NCBI GenBank assembly: GCA_018399635.1
Contig: JAGYOH010000002.1
Span: forward strand, 62,001 to 126,000
Direction of reading: 5' to 3'
Length of the DNA stretch: 64,000 bases
Source: Clostridia bacterium
GTDB taxonomy: Bacteria; Bacillota; Clostridia; Peptostreptococcales; Acidaminobacteraceae
The notes beneath the pieces are model-generated. The model had not been told where the DNA came from, did no database searches, and saw only the letters and a list, made by a program, of their open reading frames with translations. Positions 17,588 to 26,745 of this stretch are shown piece after piece. A program made the position numbers and the translations under genes. The first letter of the stretch is position 1. Each line of letters opens with the position of its first letter.

Positions 17588-18505
17588 ATGAGTGTCAAAC
17601 GGTATACGGTCGAGGAACTTCACCGACTGATGTCGATCTACTTCAAACGGGATATCCAGCTGCTGCCCATCGGCAACCACGAGTTGAGACGCCATCAGGT
17701 CTACAGAATCACCATCGGTGAAGCCTCCCATATCTTCAAATACTACTATCAGACCGGTTATGCCAACCGGGAGATCGCGTCTTTGAGCCTTCTGAATCCG
17801 AGGCTGGACTTTGTCCCCAGGCTGGTGGACCACGGGACCTTTGATGAAAACCGGGAATGGATTCTCCTGGACATCGTAAAAGGCGTCCCCTTTTTCAAGG
17901 TCATGGAGGAGATGACCCCCAGGACCGTCAACCGGATCTACTACGAAATGGGGGAACGTCTGAAAACCATGCACGACATTCCCTTCGATTTTTTCGGCGA
18001 CTGGTCCTCCGAGGGCAGACCCCTCCTGGAAAATCCCACCCTGGAAAAGGCCTTCTGGCATCATGCCCAACGGATCGAATCCCTGGTTGAAAATCGGGAT
18101 ATGCCCGATGTGGATCTTCTGAAGAGCCTCCTCGAAAGCCTCCGGGCCTCCTCCAAGGCGGTTTTGAAAAAGGCCTCCCCCGTCTTCTGCCACAACGACT
18201 ACAATGCCAGGAACATCATGGTGGCCAGGAAGAAGGGCCTCTGGCAGTTGAGTGCCGTCCTGGATTTCGAGCAGTCCATGCCCTTCGACAGGGCCTTCGA
18301 TTTCGTTCATCTGACCCTTTACGATTTCCACCACCACCCTGGCGCCGAAGAAGCTTTTTACAGGGGTTACGGCACCACACCCGGAGACCCGGACCGCCTG
18401 CGCTTCTACCTGCTTTACCAGGCCATGAAAATCGCCACCTGGGCCTACGAGGTCTCCCCCGACTACTACGACAGAGCCCTCAAAATCATCAAGACCCACC
18501 TCTGA
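17588..18505 (+). CDS. Aminoglycoside-phosphotransferase-family kinase
   Basis: 305-residue APH/choline-kinase-like protein. The catalytic loop is visible as CHNDYNARNIM and the Mg-binding motif as VLDFEQSMPFDRAFDF. The N-terminal lobe (HIFKYYYQTGYANREIASL) carries the ATP-binding Lys. Such genes phosphorylate small molecules or aminoglycosides; the real substrate is unknown, and resistance should not be assumed. Stand-alone plus-strand gene. The start is supported by AAGGTGAT, and a strong terminator follows. Confidence 0.8.
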   Translation: MSVKRYTVEELHRLMSIYFKRDIQLLPIGNHELRRHQVYRITIGEASHIFKYYYQTGYANREIASLSLLNPRLDFVPRLVDHGTFDENREWILLDIVKGVPFFKVMEEMTPRTVNRIYYEMGERLKTMHDIPFDFFGDWSSEGRPLLENPTLEKAFWHHAQRIESLVENRDMPDVDLLKSLLESLRASSKAVLKKASPVFCHNDYNARNIMVARKKGLWQLSAVLDFEQSMPFDRAFDFVHLTLYDFHHHPGAEEAFYRGYGTTPGDPDRLRFYLLYQAMKIATWAYEVSPDYYDRALKIIKTHL

Positions 18506-18510
18506 AGACC

Positions 18511-18538
18511 GGCCTGGCATCTCAGGCCTCTTTTTTTT
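18511..18538 (+). terminator. Rho-independent terminator
   Basis: GGCCTG-gcatct-CAGGCC followed by TCTTTTTTTT. It overlaps the last codons of the convergent 1456-residue gene. Confidence 0.85.
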
Positions 18539-21500
18539 CGAAAATCTCCCTGAAACGACCCAGGAAGCGAAGGTCCTCCCGGACCAGCTCCGAGGGCGGT
18601 CTTTTCTCGCTGAAGGTTCCCTCGTTGATGGCCTCGGGGTAGCGGGGGGTGATCACGATTTCTCCAAGGTCCCTGACCACCAGGGGACGGCCGGTCTTCT
18701 CCAGATAGACGGCTTCCATCACCTTTAGAAAAGTCACCATTTCCGAGAGGGTGGTCCGGCTGAAGGCATAAAGGTCCCCATGGTCCCTGACGGCCTCCTG
18801 GGCCACGAACATATAGGGCAGGAGCTTGTTCACCGAGGGCAGCAGGGTGGTCCCGGGCCATTCCCCCTTGAGAAGGGTTTCTCCTCCCACAAAGGGCATC
18901 AACTGGCTTTCCACGAACCAGGCGGAGATATTCTTCAACCGGTAGGCGCCCCTGACTCCCAGGGACCCGGCCACCGCCTCACCCGAATCCGTCGTGATTC
19001 CCGCCACGATCCCCTTGACGACGATCCCCTCCGACCTGAAATGGGGAATCAGTTCATTCAACCGATAGCCCTTGTCCAGGAGGTCGTCCACCAGGATCAC
19101 CGGCTTCCCGTAGGCCTTGAGGGTGCGGATCTGGTCCTCGAGACCCATGTAATTGGGGTGGGCCAGGATCTTGAAGGTATCGGCCTCCCGATTGTAGCAC
19201 CGCTCCACATGGAGGGCCTTGGTGACGGCTCCCGGGAGGATCCAGCGGTTGAAAAGGTCTCCGTAGGGAACCACCATGGCCTCGCCGAGCCGGTCCCCTT
19301 GATAGGGATTCATGGCCTTGAGGATTCTCAGAATGTGCTGGTACATGAAGGTATGGTCCATGAGCAGGAGCAGTTTCCCGGGAAAGAGGCGGCCGATATT
19401 GCCGATCAGGGCCTTGCGGAAATCAAGGAGTCCCTCCCGAAGGATGTAGTCCTTCCTGTAGTCCCTCTTCAGCATGGACTGCCCGTCCATGATCAGGACC
19501 ATGGGGGAGGACAGGGAGACCTCGAGGCCGTGGTCCGAGGCCGTGAAATTGAATTGCCTGAGGACCTCTTCCTCCAGGCCGGACTGCGTGACCCTGACCC
19601 TCTTGACCTGGTTCTGGATGCCCCAGACGAAGACCTCCGTCAAGACCGAGACCCTGTAATCGTGAAGCTGTTCCTGAGATTCCCCCTGAAGTCCCGTGAG
19701 GACCATGACGTCCCCCTCCAAATGATAATCCACCTGGGCGATATTTTCCCGGCTCCGGGTGTTTCTGATCATCACCCTGCCCGGCTCCATGACCACCTCC
19801 AGGGTCCCCTCCTTCACGCGACCCTTGAACTGGGGCTCCCCCCGGTACATCCGATGCTCCTCGACCACCTGGGCCCCCAGGGGATCGAGGATTTCCGAAA
19901 GATCCCAGTGGTGGGTCACGTACTGCCTGACCAGGGAGGCACTGTAATCCCTCGATTCCCCTCCCGTCTCAAGGTAACGGTGGTCCAGCCGGTCGAGTCT
20001 TTCCTTCAGGAGTTTCTCCCCCTCCGGATGCCTCTCCCCGCCCCGGATGATGAAATGGGGCAGGGTATAGATCTCCCCGTTTTTTCTGCCGTAGGCGGGG
20101 TGTCCCGTCAGGGTCTCCTCCCCCACCGCCAGATGGAGTCTGCGGCTCCCGTAGACCCGGCTCAGCCCCCTCAGGGATTCCTCAGAGGCCAGGTTCACCT
20201 GAAAACCTGACGGCAGCAGAAAAACCATCAGGTCCTCGGCGGTGGCCAGTTTGATGATCTGTCTTCTGAGATTGGTGGGCTGGGTCTGGCGCCGCCAGTT
20301 GAATTCATCCACGGCGATGTGGACCTCCATGCCCTTGGCCGCAATCTCCAGAGCGGCTCTTTTTTGTCCCCGGGTGAAGGGGTCGAAGGTGCCCCTGAAA
20401 AAGGCCACCGGCCGACCCAGGGGAAAGTCAAAGGTCCAGCCCCGATACCTCACCTCGTTGATCAGACGGTAGATTTCAATCACCCCGGTTCTGTAGGACT
20501 CCCCGAAGGCGGTGTCCTCCAGGAGGGCCAGGACCTTCTTCCCTGTAAGCTCGAAGATTCTCTTGCGGGCCTCCAGGGGAATCGCCGAATTGCCCAGCAC
20601 TTCCTTGCCCAGGATTTCCAGGGTCCTCGACCCGATCTGGTCCTTTTCATAGGCCAGCCCGATGAGCAGATATCCCACAAGCTCCCGGATTCTCTCCTCC
20701 CCGGCCTCCCCCTTCTGGTAAAGCTCCCGGATCAGGTGGGCCACGGTTTTGAGAATCAGGTTCTTCAGGTAGGAGTTGGCCCTTCGGAGCTTGTCGTCAA
20801 AATCCCTGAGGACTTCCGAGTACTCCTCTTCCCCGAGTCTCACCAGAAGATGGGCCAGATACTCCGGAATGAACTTGGCGAACTGATAGGATTCCATCTC
20901 CATTCCCCGCATCATCTCCACCACCACGTCATTGAGCTCATGAGGCTGCAAGCGGTCTGAAAGCACCATGAGGTTTTTCCCGGCGTGATTCCTGACCCCC
21001 TCATATTCGCTGACCTTGATCAGATTGCTCAAATGCAGGGCAAGATGACAGCCCTGGGATTCCGGCGTGTTTCCCATCAGGTGGTCCATGGCCAGAATCT
21101 TGTCCACCCAGGGGGTCCCGCTCTTGAGATTATTCAGGTAGAGGGTCTGGCTCTCGTGAGGGCAATGGTCCTGGTCTCTCCGGTAGAGCCAGAGCTCCTC
21201 CCCCTCGAGGTCCCCCTCCAGGGGGATCCCGAGACGCCGGGCGCCGTCACAGGCCAGATGCCGGGAGAGTCTCCCCTCGGTCATCATCTTTTCAATCAGC
21301 CGGGTTCTCAGAACAGCCTTGTCCTTCCCCTCGAAGCCCTCCCCTGGCATCCGCATAAGAATTTCCAGAAAGCCCCTGCGGTGGGCCCCATGAAGGTCCT
21401 GGTCCTGCATCAGGGCCATGAAGTAGCCCATCGCCTCTTCGAAAATCCCCGGATCCTTCCCCATCACGACGGCGATGCTGTTGGCAATCCCCTGACCCAT

Positions 21501-22892
21501 CCATCGGAACTTTTGCTCCGTGGCGGAGGGGTCGAGATTGACCAGGCCGTCAAAGAGCTTTTTGATCAGGTCGATCCTCTGGTACCTGACCTCGATCTTC
21601 TCGGCCCCCCTGGGGGTTTCCTTCTTGTAGGTCTCATCGTAGCCGACGATGATGTCCCCCATGATTTCCGAGGCGGTTTTTCGAATGTCCTCCTTGGGAT
21701 TCAGAAGCTCCTCCATGAGAAAATCCATGGTCAGAATCTTCTGGGGAGGTGTCATGTAGTAGTGATAGGACCGCAGGATGTCGATGGTCCTTCTGAAATC
21801 AAAACTGTTTTGCTCTCCCCTGGCATCGGCGATGAAGGCCTTGAGGGAGGCCATGTCCCTGAGCTGTGTCATGGTCTTGAGGTTGCTGGCGAGAATCCTG
21901 TAGACCCATTCATCGAGAATCCGGGGTCCTTCAAGGGAGAAGGCCCCCAGCATCACGGGCTTTGCCGGGGGGGCGGCCAGATCAAGCGCCACTCCGAGGT
22001 GCTCCAGGTAGTTTTCAAAATCCTTCAGTTTGAGATAGACCCGCTGGTAACGGACCTCCTTCTCATGATCCAGGCTGTCAAGCTTGTCAAGAATCACCGA
22101 AAAAGACTCCGCCAGGGTGTAGAAACTCATGCCCCTGTCCCTGCCCTTGATGCGCTTGACCCGGAAATCCGCATAAATCAGGATCAGGGACTCGATGGAC
22201 AGGTTGTCCAGCTCCAGATCCCACACGGAATGGTTGACGGCGATATTGCGGATATACGCGATGCCCCGGTTCCTGAACCACTGGTCCGTGTAGTAGTAAT
22301 GATAGTAGGCGACCCGATGGACCTCCTCCCGGCCGACCCCGAACTTGCCCAGATCATGGCCGGCGGCGGCCCCGCTCACCCGGCCCAGATCCACGGCGTG
22401 GCCGAGGTCCCTGAGCTGGTAGGCCAGGTGCATGGCCAGATAATGGACCCCGACGATATGCTCCAGGGTGGCATGGCCGGTGACGCTCTGGCTCAGCTTC
22501 ATCATCTCGTAGATGTATTCTTCCTCGAAGGCTCTTTTGAAGGCCACGTACTCTCTTGGATCCTCCAGGGCCGCCACGTCCTCCTCCCCCAGGAGGGTGA
22601 AGGGGTATCTTGACAGAAAAGTCCCGTAGTCCCCCTTTCTCTCCTCAAGGGAAAGGGCCCTGAAGACCTCCAGAAAGGCCTCGGCCCCCTGCTTCCTCTT
22701 GGGGGAAAATTCAAGAGCGGTTGCCTGGGGAAAGGATTTCGACAGGGCGTATTCATAGATGACCTTCAGTCCCTCATCACAGGGCAGACCCAGCAGGTCC
22801 TCCCCCAGAAGCTCATAGAGGTCCCCGGCGCCGAATCGTCCCCCGGCGATCAAGGCCTCGATGCCAGAACCCCTTTCCTTTGCTTTCTCCAC
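18522..22892 (-). CDS. Giant HD-domain / nucleotidyltransferase-like / phosphoribosyltransferase-like protein (1456 aa)
   Basis: One uninterrupted frame with several domains. Residues about 130-300: HD phosphohydrolase-like domain (TGHATLEHIVGVH, AAGHDLGKFG, AVNHSVWDLE). About 310-820: all-helical, repeat-like region. About 830-1000: NadD/cytidylyltransferase-like fold with GTFDPFTRGQ, in which the usual HxGH is TRGQ. About 1220-1340: PRTase-like domain with VILVDDLLDKGYRL as the PRPP loop. No membrane segments. GTG start at 22892 with AAAGGGG upstream. The set of domains suggests nucleotide or NAD-type turnover or signalling, but the reaction is unknown. Transcribed divergently from aspartokinase. 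Confidence 0.8.
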   Translation of the reverse strand: MEKAKERGSGIEALIAGGRFGAGDLYELLGEDLLGLPCDEGLKVIYEYALSKSFPQATALEFSPKRKQGAEAFLEVFRALSLEERKGDYGTFLSRYPFTLLGEEDVAALEDPREYVAFKRAFEEEYIYEMMKLSQSVTGHATLEHIVGVHYLAMHLAYQLRDLGHAVDLGRVSGAAAGHDLGKFGVGREEVHRVAYYHYYYTDQWFRNRGIAYIRNIAVNHSVWDLELDNLSIESLILIYADFRVKRIKGRDRGMSFYTLAESFSVILDKLDSLDHEKEVRYQRVYLKLKDFENYLEHLGVALDLAAPPAKPVMLGAFSLEGPRILDEWVYRILASNLKTMTQLRDMASLKAFIADARGEQNSFDFRRTIDILRSYHYYMTPPQKILTMDFLMEELLNPKEDIRKTASEIMGDIIVGYDETYKKETPRGAEKIEVRYQRIDLIKKLFDGLVNLDPSATEQKFRWMGQGIANSIAVVMGKDPGIFEEAMGYFMALMQDQDLHGAHRRGFLEILMRMPGEGFEGKDKAVLRTRLIEKMMTEGRLSRHLACDGARRLGIPLEGDLEGEELWLYRRDQDHCPHESQTLYLNNLKSGTPWVDKILAMDHLMGNTPESQGCHLALHLSNLIKVSEYEGVRNHAGKNLMVLSDRLQPHELNDVVVEMMRGMEMESYQFAKFIPEYLAHLLVRLGEEEYSEVLRDFDDKLRRANSYLKNLILKTVAHLIRELYQKGEAGEERIRELVGYLLIGLAYEKDQIGSRTLEILGKEVLGNSAIPLEARKRIFELTGKKVLALLEDTAFGESYRTGVIEIYRLINEVRYRGWTFDFPLGRPVAFFRGTFDPFTRGQKRAALEIAAKGMEVHIAVDEFNWRRQTQPTNLRRQIIKLATAEDLMVFLLPSGFQVNLASEESLRGLSRVYGSRRLHLAVGEETLTGHPAYGRKNGEIYTLPHFIIRGGERHPEGEKLLKERLDRLDHRYLETGGESRDYSASLVRQYVTHHWDLSEILDPLGAQVVEEHRMYRGEPQFKGRVKEGTLEVVMEPGRVMIRNTRSRENIAQVDYHLEGDVMVLTGLQGESQEQLHDYRVSVLTEVFVWGIQNQVKRVRVTQSGLEEEVLRQFNFTASDHGLEVSLSSPMVLIMDGQSMLKRDYRKDYILREGLLDFRKALIGNIGRLFPGKLLLLMDHTFMYQHILRILKAMNPYQGDRLGEAMVVPYGDLFNRWILPGAVTKALHVERCYNREADTFKILAHPNYMGLEDQIRTLKAYGKPVILVDDLLDKGYRLNELIPHFRSEGIVVKGIVAGITTDSGEAVAGSLGVRGAYRLKNISAWFVESQLMPFVGGETLLKGEWPGTTLLPSVNKLLPYMFVAQEAVRDHGDLYAFSRTTLSEMVTFLKVMEAVYLEKTGRPLVVRDLGEIVITPRYPEAINEGTFSEKRPPSELVREDLRFLGRFREIFEKKEA

Positions 22893-22947
22893 ACCACCAG
22901 ACCCCTTTCCTGAACCGCGTTTGTCCTATAGATACCACTATTATACC

Positions 22948-22976
22948 TTGAATCATCAAATACCTTGTGCTATACT
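22948..22976 (+). promoter_or_regulatory. Sigma-A promoter of aspartokinase
   Basis: TTGAAT (22948-22953), 17-bp spacer, TATACT (22971-22976), about 60 bp upstream of the start. The space is too short for a lysine riboswitch. Confidence 0.7.
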
Positions 22977-23034
22977 ACATTTTAGTACTTCACAGATAAA
23001 CAAGTGTCCATTTCAGACGGAAAAGGTGATCATC

Positions 23035-24246
23035 TTGGAAAATATCATGGTCCAGAAATACGGCGGAACCTCCCTGCAGGATACGGACCGCATCAAAAAC
23101 ACCGCCAGGCGGATCAAGGGCTATCGACAGAAGGGCCATGAAATGATCGTCGTGGTCTCCGCCATGGGAAAAACCACCAACAATCTCATCAGCCTGGCCA
23201 GGGAGATCAGCGATTCACCCCCGAAAAGAGAGCTCGACGTCCTCCTGGCCACGGGGGAACAGATCTCCATCGCCCTGCTTTCCATCGCCCTCAACGAAAT
23301 CGGGGTCGACACCATCTCCCTCACCGGGGCCCAGTGCGGCATCAGAACCAGCAATCTTCACTCCAACGCCCGGATCGAGGACATCGACACCGCCAGGCTC
23401 AAGGCGGAGTTCAAGGCGGGCAAGGTGGTCATCGTCGCAGGCTTCCAGGGCATCAACGAAAAAGGGGATATCACCACCCTGGGCCGGGGGGGCTCCGATA
23501 CCACCGCCGTGGCCCTGGCCGCCGCCATGAAGGCCCCGAAATGTGAAATCTACACCGACGTGGACGGGGTCTACGCCACGGATCCCCGGGTCGTCCCCCA
23601 GGCCCTCAAACTGGACCGGATCAGCTACGACGAGATGCTCGAAATGGCCAGACTCGGCGCCCAGGTCCTCCACCCCAGGTCCGTGGAACTCGCCAAAAAC
23701 CATCAGGTTCCCCTGGAGGTCAGAAGCAGCCTCAACTTCAACCCGGGAACCCAGATCATAGGAGAAATCAATATGGAAGACATTCGCATCAGCGGCATCA
23801 CCTCAGAAAAAAACATCGCCCGGATCTCCATCGCCAGGGTGCCTGACAAGCCCGGAATCGCCTACCGCCTCTTCAAGCGGCTTTCGGAGAACGAAATCTC
23901 CATCGACATGATTCTTCAGAATCTCAACCACGAAAACGCCAATGACATCTCCTTCACCACCCCCACCGAAGCCCTCGGAGAGGCCCTCCCCATCGTGGAA
24001 GGCTTTGCCGCGGACATCGAAGCCCAGGAGGTCATCGTCAAGGAGAATGTCTGCAAGATTTCCCTGGTGGGCACCGGCATCCTGGGTCACGGCGAGGTGG
24101 CGGCCACCTTCTTTGAAACCCTGTCCAATCTGGGAATCAATATCGAGATGATCTCCACTTCGGAGACGAAGATTTCCTGTCTCATCGACGGCAAGGACTC
24201 CGACACCGCCACAAGAACCCTTCACAGAATCTTCTTCGAAAAATAG
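23035..24246 (+). CDS. Aspartate kinase
   Basis: First step of the Asp-family pathway (Lys, Thr, Met, diaminopimelate). Kinase domain with VQKYGGTSLQD at the N-terminus and TTLGRGGSDTTAVALAAAM. Two C-terminal ACT domains (about 265-403) form the usual feedback-inhibition site. The best start is TTG 23035, five bases after AAAAGGTGA; ATG 23047 is the alternative and gives VQKYGG almost at the N-terminus. About 403 residues, the normal length for a monofunctional enzyme. Alone in its transcript, closed by a GC-rich hairpin. Confidence 0.95.
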   Translation: MENIMVQKYGGTSLQDTDRIKNTARRIKGYRQKGHEMIVVVSAMGKTTNNLISLAREISDSPPKRELDVLLATGEQISIALLSIALNEIGVDTISLTGAQCGIRTSNLHSNARIEDIDTARLKAEFKAGKVVIVAGFQGINEKGDITTLGRGGSDTTAVALAAAMKAPKCEIYTDVDGVYATDPRVVPQALKLDRISYDEMLEMARLGAQVLHPRSVELAKNHQVPLEVRSSLNFNPGTQIIGEINMEDIRISGITSEKNIARISIARVPDKPGIAYRLFKRLSENEISIDMILQNLNHENANDISFTTPTEALGEALPIVEGFAADIEAQEVIVKENVCKISLVGTGILGHGEVAATFFETLSNLGINIEMISTSETKISCLIDGKDSDTATRTLHRIFFEK

Positions 24247-24249
24247 TTC

Positions 24250-24272
24250 AGGCGGCGCAGAATGCGCCGCCT
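24250..24272 (+). terminator. Hairpin behind aspartokinase
   Basis: AGGCGGCGC-agaat-GCGCCGCCT followed by a weak T-rich tail (GTTGCTTCT), starting 3 bp after the stop. Confidence 0.6.
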
Positions 24273-24279
24273 GTTGCTT

Positions 24280-24639
24280 CTAAAAAACATCGATGAGACC
24301 GATCATCTGGCCGTCGGGGTCCTGGATCTGGGCCATCTGGCCACCCCCGCCGATGGGAACCGGCCCCATGAGAAGGGGAACTCCCCGTTCCTGGAGAAAT
24401 TCCAGGGTCCTGGCCATGTCCGCCACCCGGAAGGTGAGAACCACGTTGTTTTCCCGGGGGTTGAATGCCTCCTCCTGGATGAGCTCGATGCCGGTGGAAT
24501 CCTTCCCCTTGAGGAAGACGATGGTCATGCCGGGTCTCGGCGACAGCACCCGCTCCTCCTCGAAGCCCAGGACTTTTTCATAAAAAGCCTGGGTTTTTTC
24601 AATGGATCCGACTCTCAGGGTCACATAGGTCATTTTCAC
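24280..24639 (-). CDS. VOC (glyoxalase/bleomycin-resistance/lactoylglutathione lyase-like) protein
   Basis: 119 residues forming one VOC module pair: beta start YVTLRVGSIEKTQAFYEKVLGF, a Glu-containing second half (IELIQEE) and QDPDGQMIGLID at the end. Metal-binding residues of lactoylglutathione lyase are only partly matched, so glyoxalase activity is not claimed. It lies 16 bp downstream of phoH on the same strand and is probably co-transcribed. Confidence 0.8.
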   Translation of the reverse strand: MKMTYVTLRVGSIEKTQAFYEKVLGFEEERVLSPRPGMTIVFLKGKDSTGIELIQEEAFNPRENNVVLTFRVADMARTLEFLQERGVPLLMGPVPIGGGGQMAQIQDPDGQMIGLIDVF

Positions 24640-24655
24640 TGTCTTTCAAACCTCC

Positions 24656-26002
24656 TTACAGACTGGCCTCCGCCAGCATGGCCAGGGGTGACCGTTCAAC
24701 GTGCTTCAGGGTCACATGGCCGGTAATATCGTAGGATTTCATCCGGTCGATGAGATAGACCAGGCCGTTGGATTTCGAATCCACCAGGACTGAATCGATC
24801 TGGTTGTCCGTGGGGTCTCCCAGAAAAATGAACTTGGAGTCGTTCCCCGCCCGGGTGAGCATCAGCTTGGCCAGGTGGGGGGTGATCTGCTGGGCCTCGT
24901 CCACCACCACGATGGCCCGCTCCAGGGTCCTGCCCCGCATGTAGTTGAAGGTCTTGATCTCCAGGGCGCCCATGTCCTTGAGCTGGTTGATGAAGGTCTC
25001 CGGCGTGTGGTCGAGACCCTTGGCATACCGGCTCTTGAGGTAGAGCAGGGTCTCCACGGAATCATAGAAGGGACCCATCCAGGGCTTGAGCTTTTCATCC
25101 TCGGTCCCGGGCAGGAATCCGATGTCCTCCCCCGCCGGCACCACGGGTCTCACCAGAACGATTTTTTTGTAAAAGCCGCTGTAATAGAGCTCAAGAGCCG
25201 CCGCCATGGCCATGAGGGTCTTGCCGCTCCCCGCCCCCCCGGTCATGGTCACCAGTCTGACTGATTCATCAAAAAGAAGCTCGAAGGCGAATTTCTGCTC
25301 CCGGTTCAAGGGCTTGAGGCCGTAGAGCAGCCGCTTGGAATGCATCAGGGGCACCACCCTGGCATTGCTGATCCTGGCCAGGATCCGCTCCTCCTCCCGG
25401 TCCGCATCCCTGGCCTCTATGAAGTGGTTCTCATAGGTGATGATCTCCTCCGACAGGGCTTCCACGGGAAGGCCCTCCGTGGCGATGGCCAGCAGCTCCT
25501 CCTCCTTGGCGACGATTTCCTGATAGCCCTCGTAGAGGCGGTTGACATCCACCTTGTCGTTTTCGTAGTCCTGGACCTCCAGGCCCAGGGAATCCCCCTT
25601 GATGGACATGGCCAGATCCTTGGAAACCAGAATGGTCTGCTGACCCTGTTTATCGTTGATCCGCTTGAGGTTCCACACGATGGCCAGGATCTTGTTGTCG
25701 TTCTTGGTGGCATCCAGGGCGTCGGGCATGTCGGTGAAGTCCATGTGGTTCATTTCCACCCTCAGGGTCCCCCCCTCCGGGAGGGCCACCCCTTTTTCCA
25801 GGGGGGTCTCGAGGGACCGAAAGCGATTGATCACACGGAGACTTTCCCTCGAATGATAGCCCGTGATTCCCTTGGCGTTTTTCAGCCCGTCCAGCTCTTC
25901 AATGCAGATGAGGGGGATGATCACGTGATTGTCTTCGAACTTGTAGAGAAAATAGGGATCGTGGATCATGACGTTGGTATCGATGATGTAGTGCTTTTTC
26001 AT
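24656..26002 (-). CDS. PhoH-family protein with N-terminal PIN domain (YlaK type)
   Basis: 448 residues. The N-terminal PIN nuclease domain begins KKHYIIDTNVMIHDP with further conserved acids (ICIEELDGLK, DATKNDNKIL). The C-terminal PhoH P-loop ATPase has Walker A TGGAGSGKT and Walker B RAIVVVDEAQ. Such PIN-PhoH proteins act as ATP-driven RNases. Strong AGAGGAGG site before the ATG at 26002. First gene before the VOC protein. Confidence 0.92.
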   Translation of the reverse strand: MKKHYIIDTNVMIHDPYFLYKFEDNHVIIPLICIEELDGLKNAKGITGYHSRESLRVINRFRSLETPLEKGVALPEGGTLRVEMNHMDFTDMPDALDATKNDNKILAIVWNLKRINDKQGQQTILVSKDLAMSIKGDSLGLEVQDYENDKVDVNRLYEGYQEIVAKEEELLAIATEGLPVEALSEEIITYENHFIEARDADREEERILARISNARVVPLMHSKRLLYGLKPLNREQKFAFELLFDESVRLVTMTGGAGSGKTLMAMAAALELYYSGFYKKIVLVRPVVPAGEDIGFLPGTEDEKLKPWMGPFYDSVETLLYLKSRYAKGLDHTPETFINQLKDMGALEIKTFNYMRGRTLERAIVVVDEAQQITPHLAKLMLTRAGNDSKFIFLGDPTDNQIDSVLVDSKSNGLVYLIDRMKSYDITGHVTLKHVERSPLAMLAEASL

Positions 26003-26108
26003 AGGTCGCCTCCTCTACCATCCATTATACTATTGTTTACCCACAACTAACCGGTTCCTAATCTATATTTTACAATCCTGAGATACCTTGAAACTGGAGG
26101 TGAAACCC

Positions 26109-26720
26109 ATGCGCATCGGCATCGATATTGACGGCACCATCACGACCCCCTTCTACTGGCTGGCCTTCTTCAACGAAAAACTCGGGACCTCCCTCACTGA
26201 GAAGGACATCAGACACTACGACCATCACCTGGACTTCGGCCTGAGCCTGACTGAATTCCAGTCCCTGAGAACAACCTATCTGAAAGAAATCCATCAACTG
26301 GCCCTCCCCAGACCCGGGGCCAAGGAATTCGTCAACCGGCTTTTTTTCGAGAACGACCAGAGCCACATCATCACCGCCCGGGAGAAATCCCTGGCCCCCC
26401 TGACCCAGTTCTGGCTCAAGAAAGAGGATTTTCTCTACAACAACCTCTACACCCTGGGTTCCACCCGGAAGACCACCCTGGCCAGAAGCCTCGACATCGA
26501 GGTCTTCTTCGAGGACCGGTTGGAGACCGCCCTTGAAATGGCGGCGACGGGAATTCCCACCATCCTCTTCGACACCCCCTACAACCAGGCCCCGCCCGCA
26601 CCCGGCATCCACCGGGTGACCACCTGGCCCCAGGCCTATGAAGTCTTTAAAATCCTCAAATCAAAAAAAGAAAAGTCCATGGACCACCAGCTGAAAAGAC
26701 AGCTCTACCAGGCCATTTGA
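26109..26720 (+). CDS. HAD-type nucleotidase (5'(3')-deoxyribonucleotidase-like)
   Basis: 203 residues. The catalytic motif DIDGTI lies near the N-terminus, ITARE is motif II and EVFFEDRLETALEMA is motif IV, with a small helical cap. It fits the YqfW/NT5C-like nucleotidase family of Firmicutes. I chose ATG 26109 because GGAGGTGA lies six bases upstream; a longer frame has no ribosome site. Stand-alone gene convergent with the cobalamin operon. Confidence 0.75.
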   Translation: MRIGIDIDGTITTPFYWLAFFNEKLGTSLTEKDIRHYDHHLDFGLSLTEFQSLRTTYLKEIHQLALPRPGAKEFVNRLFFENDQSHIITAREKSLAPLTQFWLKKEDFLYNNLYTLGSTRKTTLARSLDIEVFFEDRLETALEMAATGIPTILFDTPYNQAPPAPGIHRVTTWPQAYEVFKILKSKKEKSMDHQLKRQLYQAI

Positions 26721-26745
26721 AAAGCCACCCCTCACAGGGTGGCTC
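26719..26745 (-). terminator. Terminator of the cobalamin operon
   Basis: GAGCCACCC-tgtga-GGGTGGCTTTTC on the minus strand, overlapping the yaaA stop. Confidence 0.75.

Noticed and set aside
17588-18505. Aminoglycoside resistance gene
   Set aside because: Only the general APH fold is evident, with no specific match to known resistance enzymes or mobile context.
20985-22613. A 542-codon plus-strand frame within the 1456-residue gene
   Set aside because: Antisense to a continuous frame with recognisable HD domain; low-complexity Gly/His/Pro-rich peptide typical of shadows.
22893-23034. Lysine riboswitch before aspartokinase
   Set aside because: Leader too short and none of the lysine-aptamer motifs seen.
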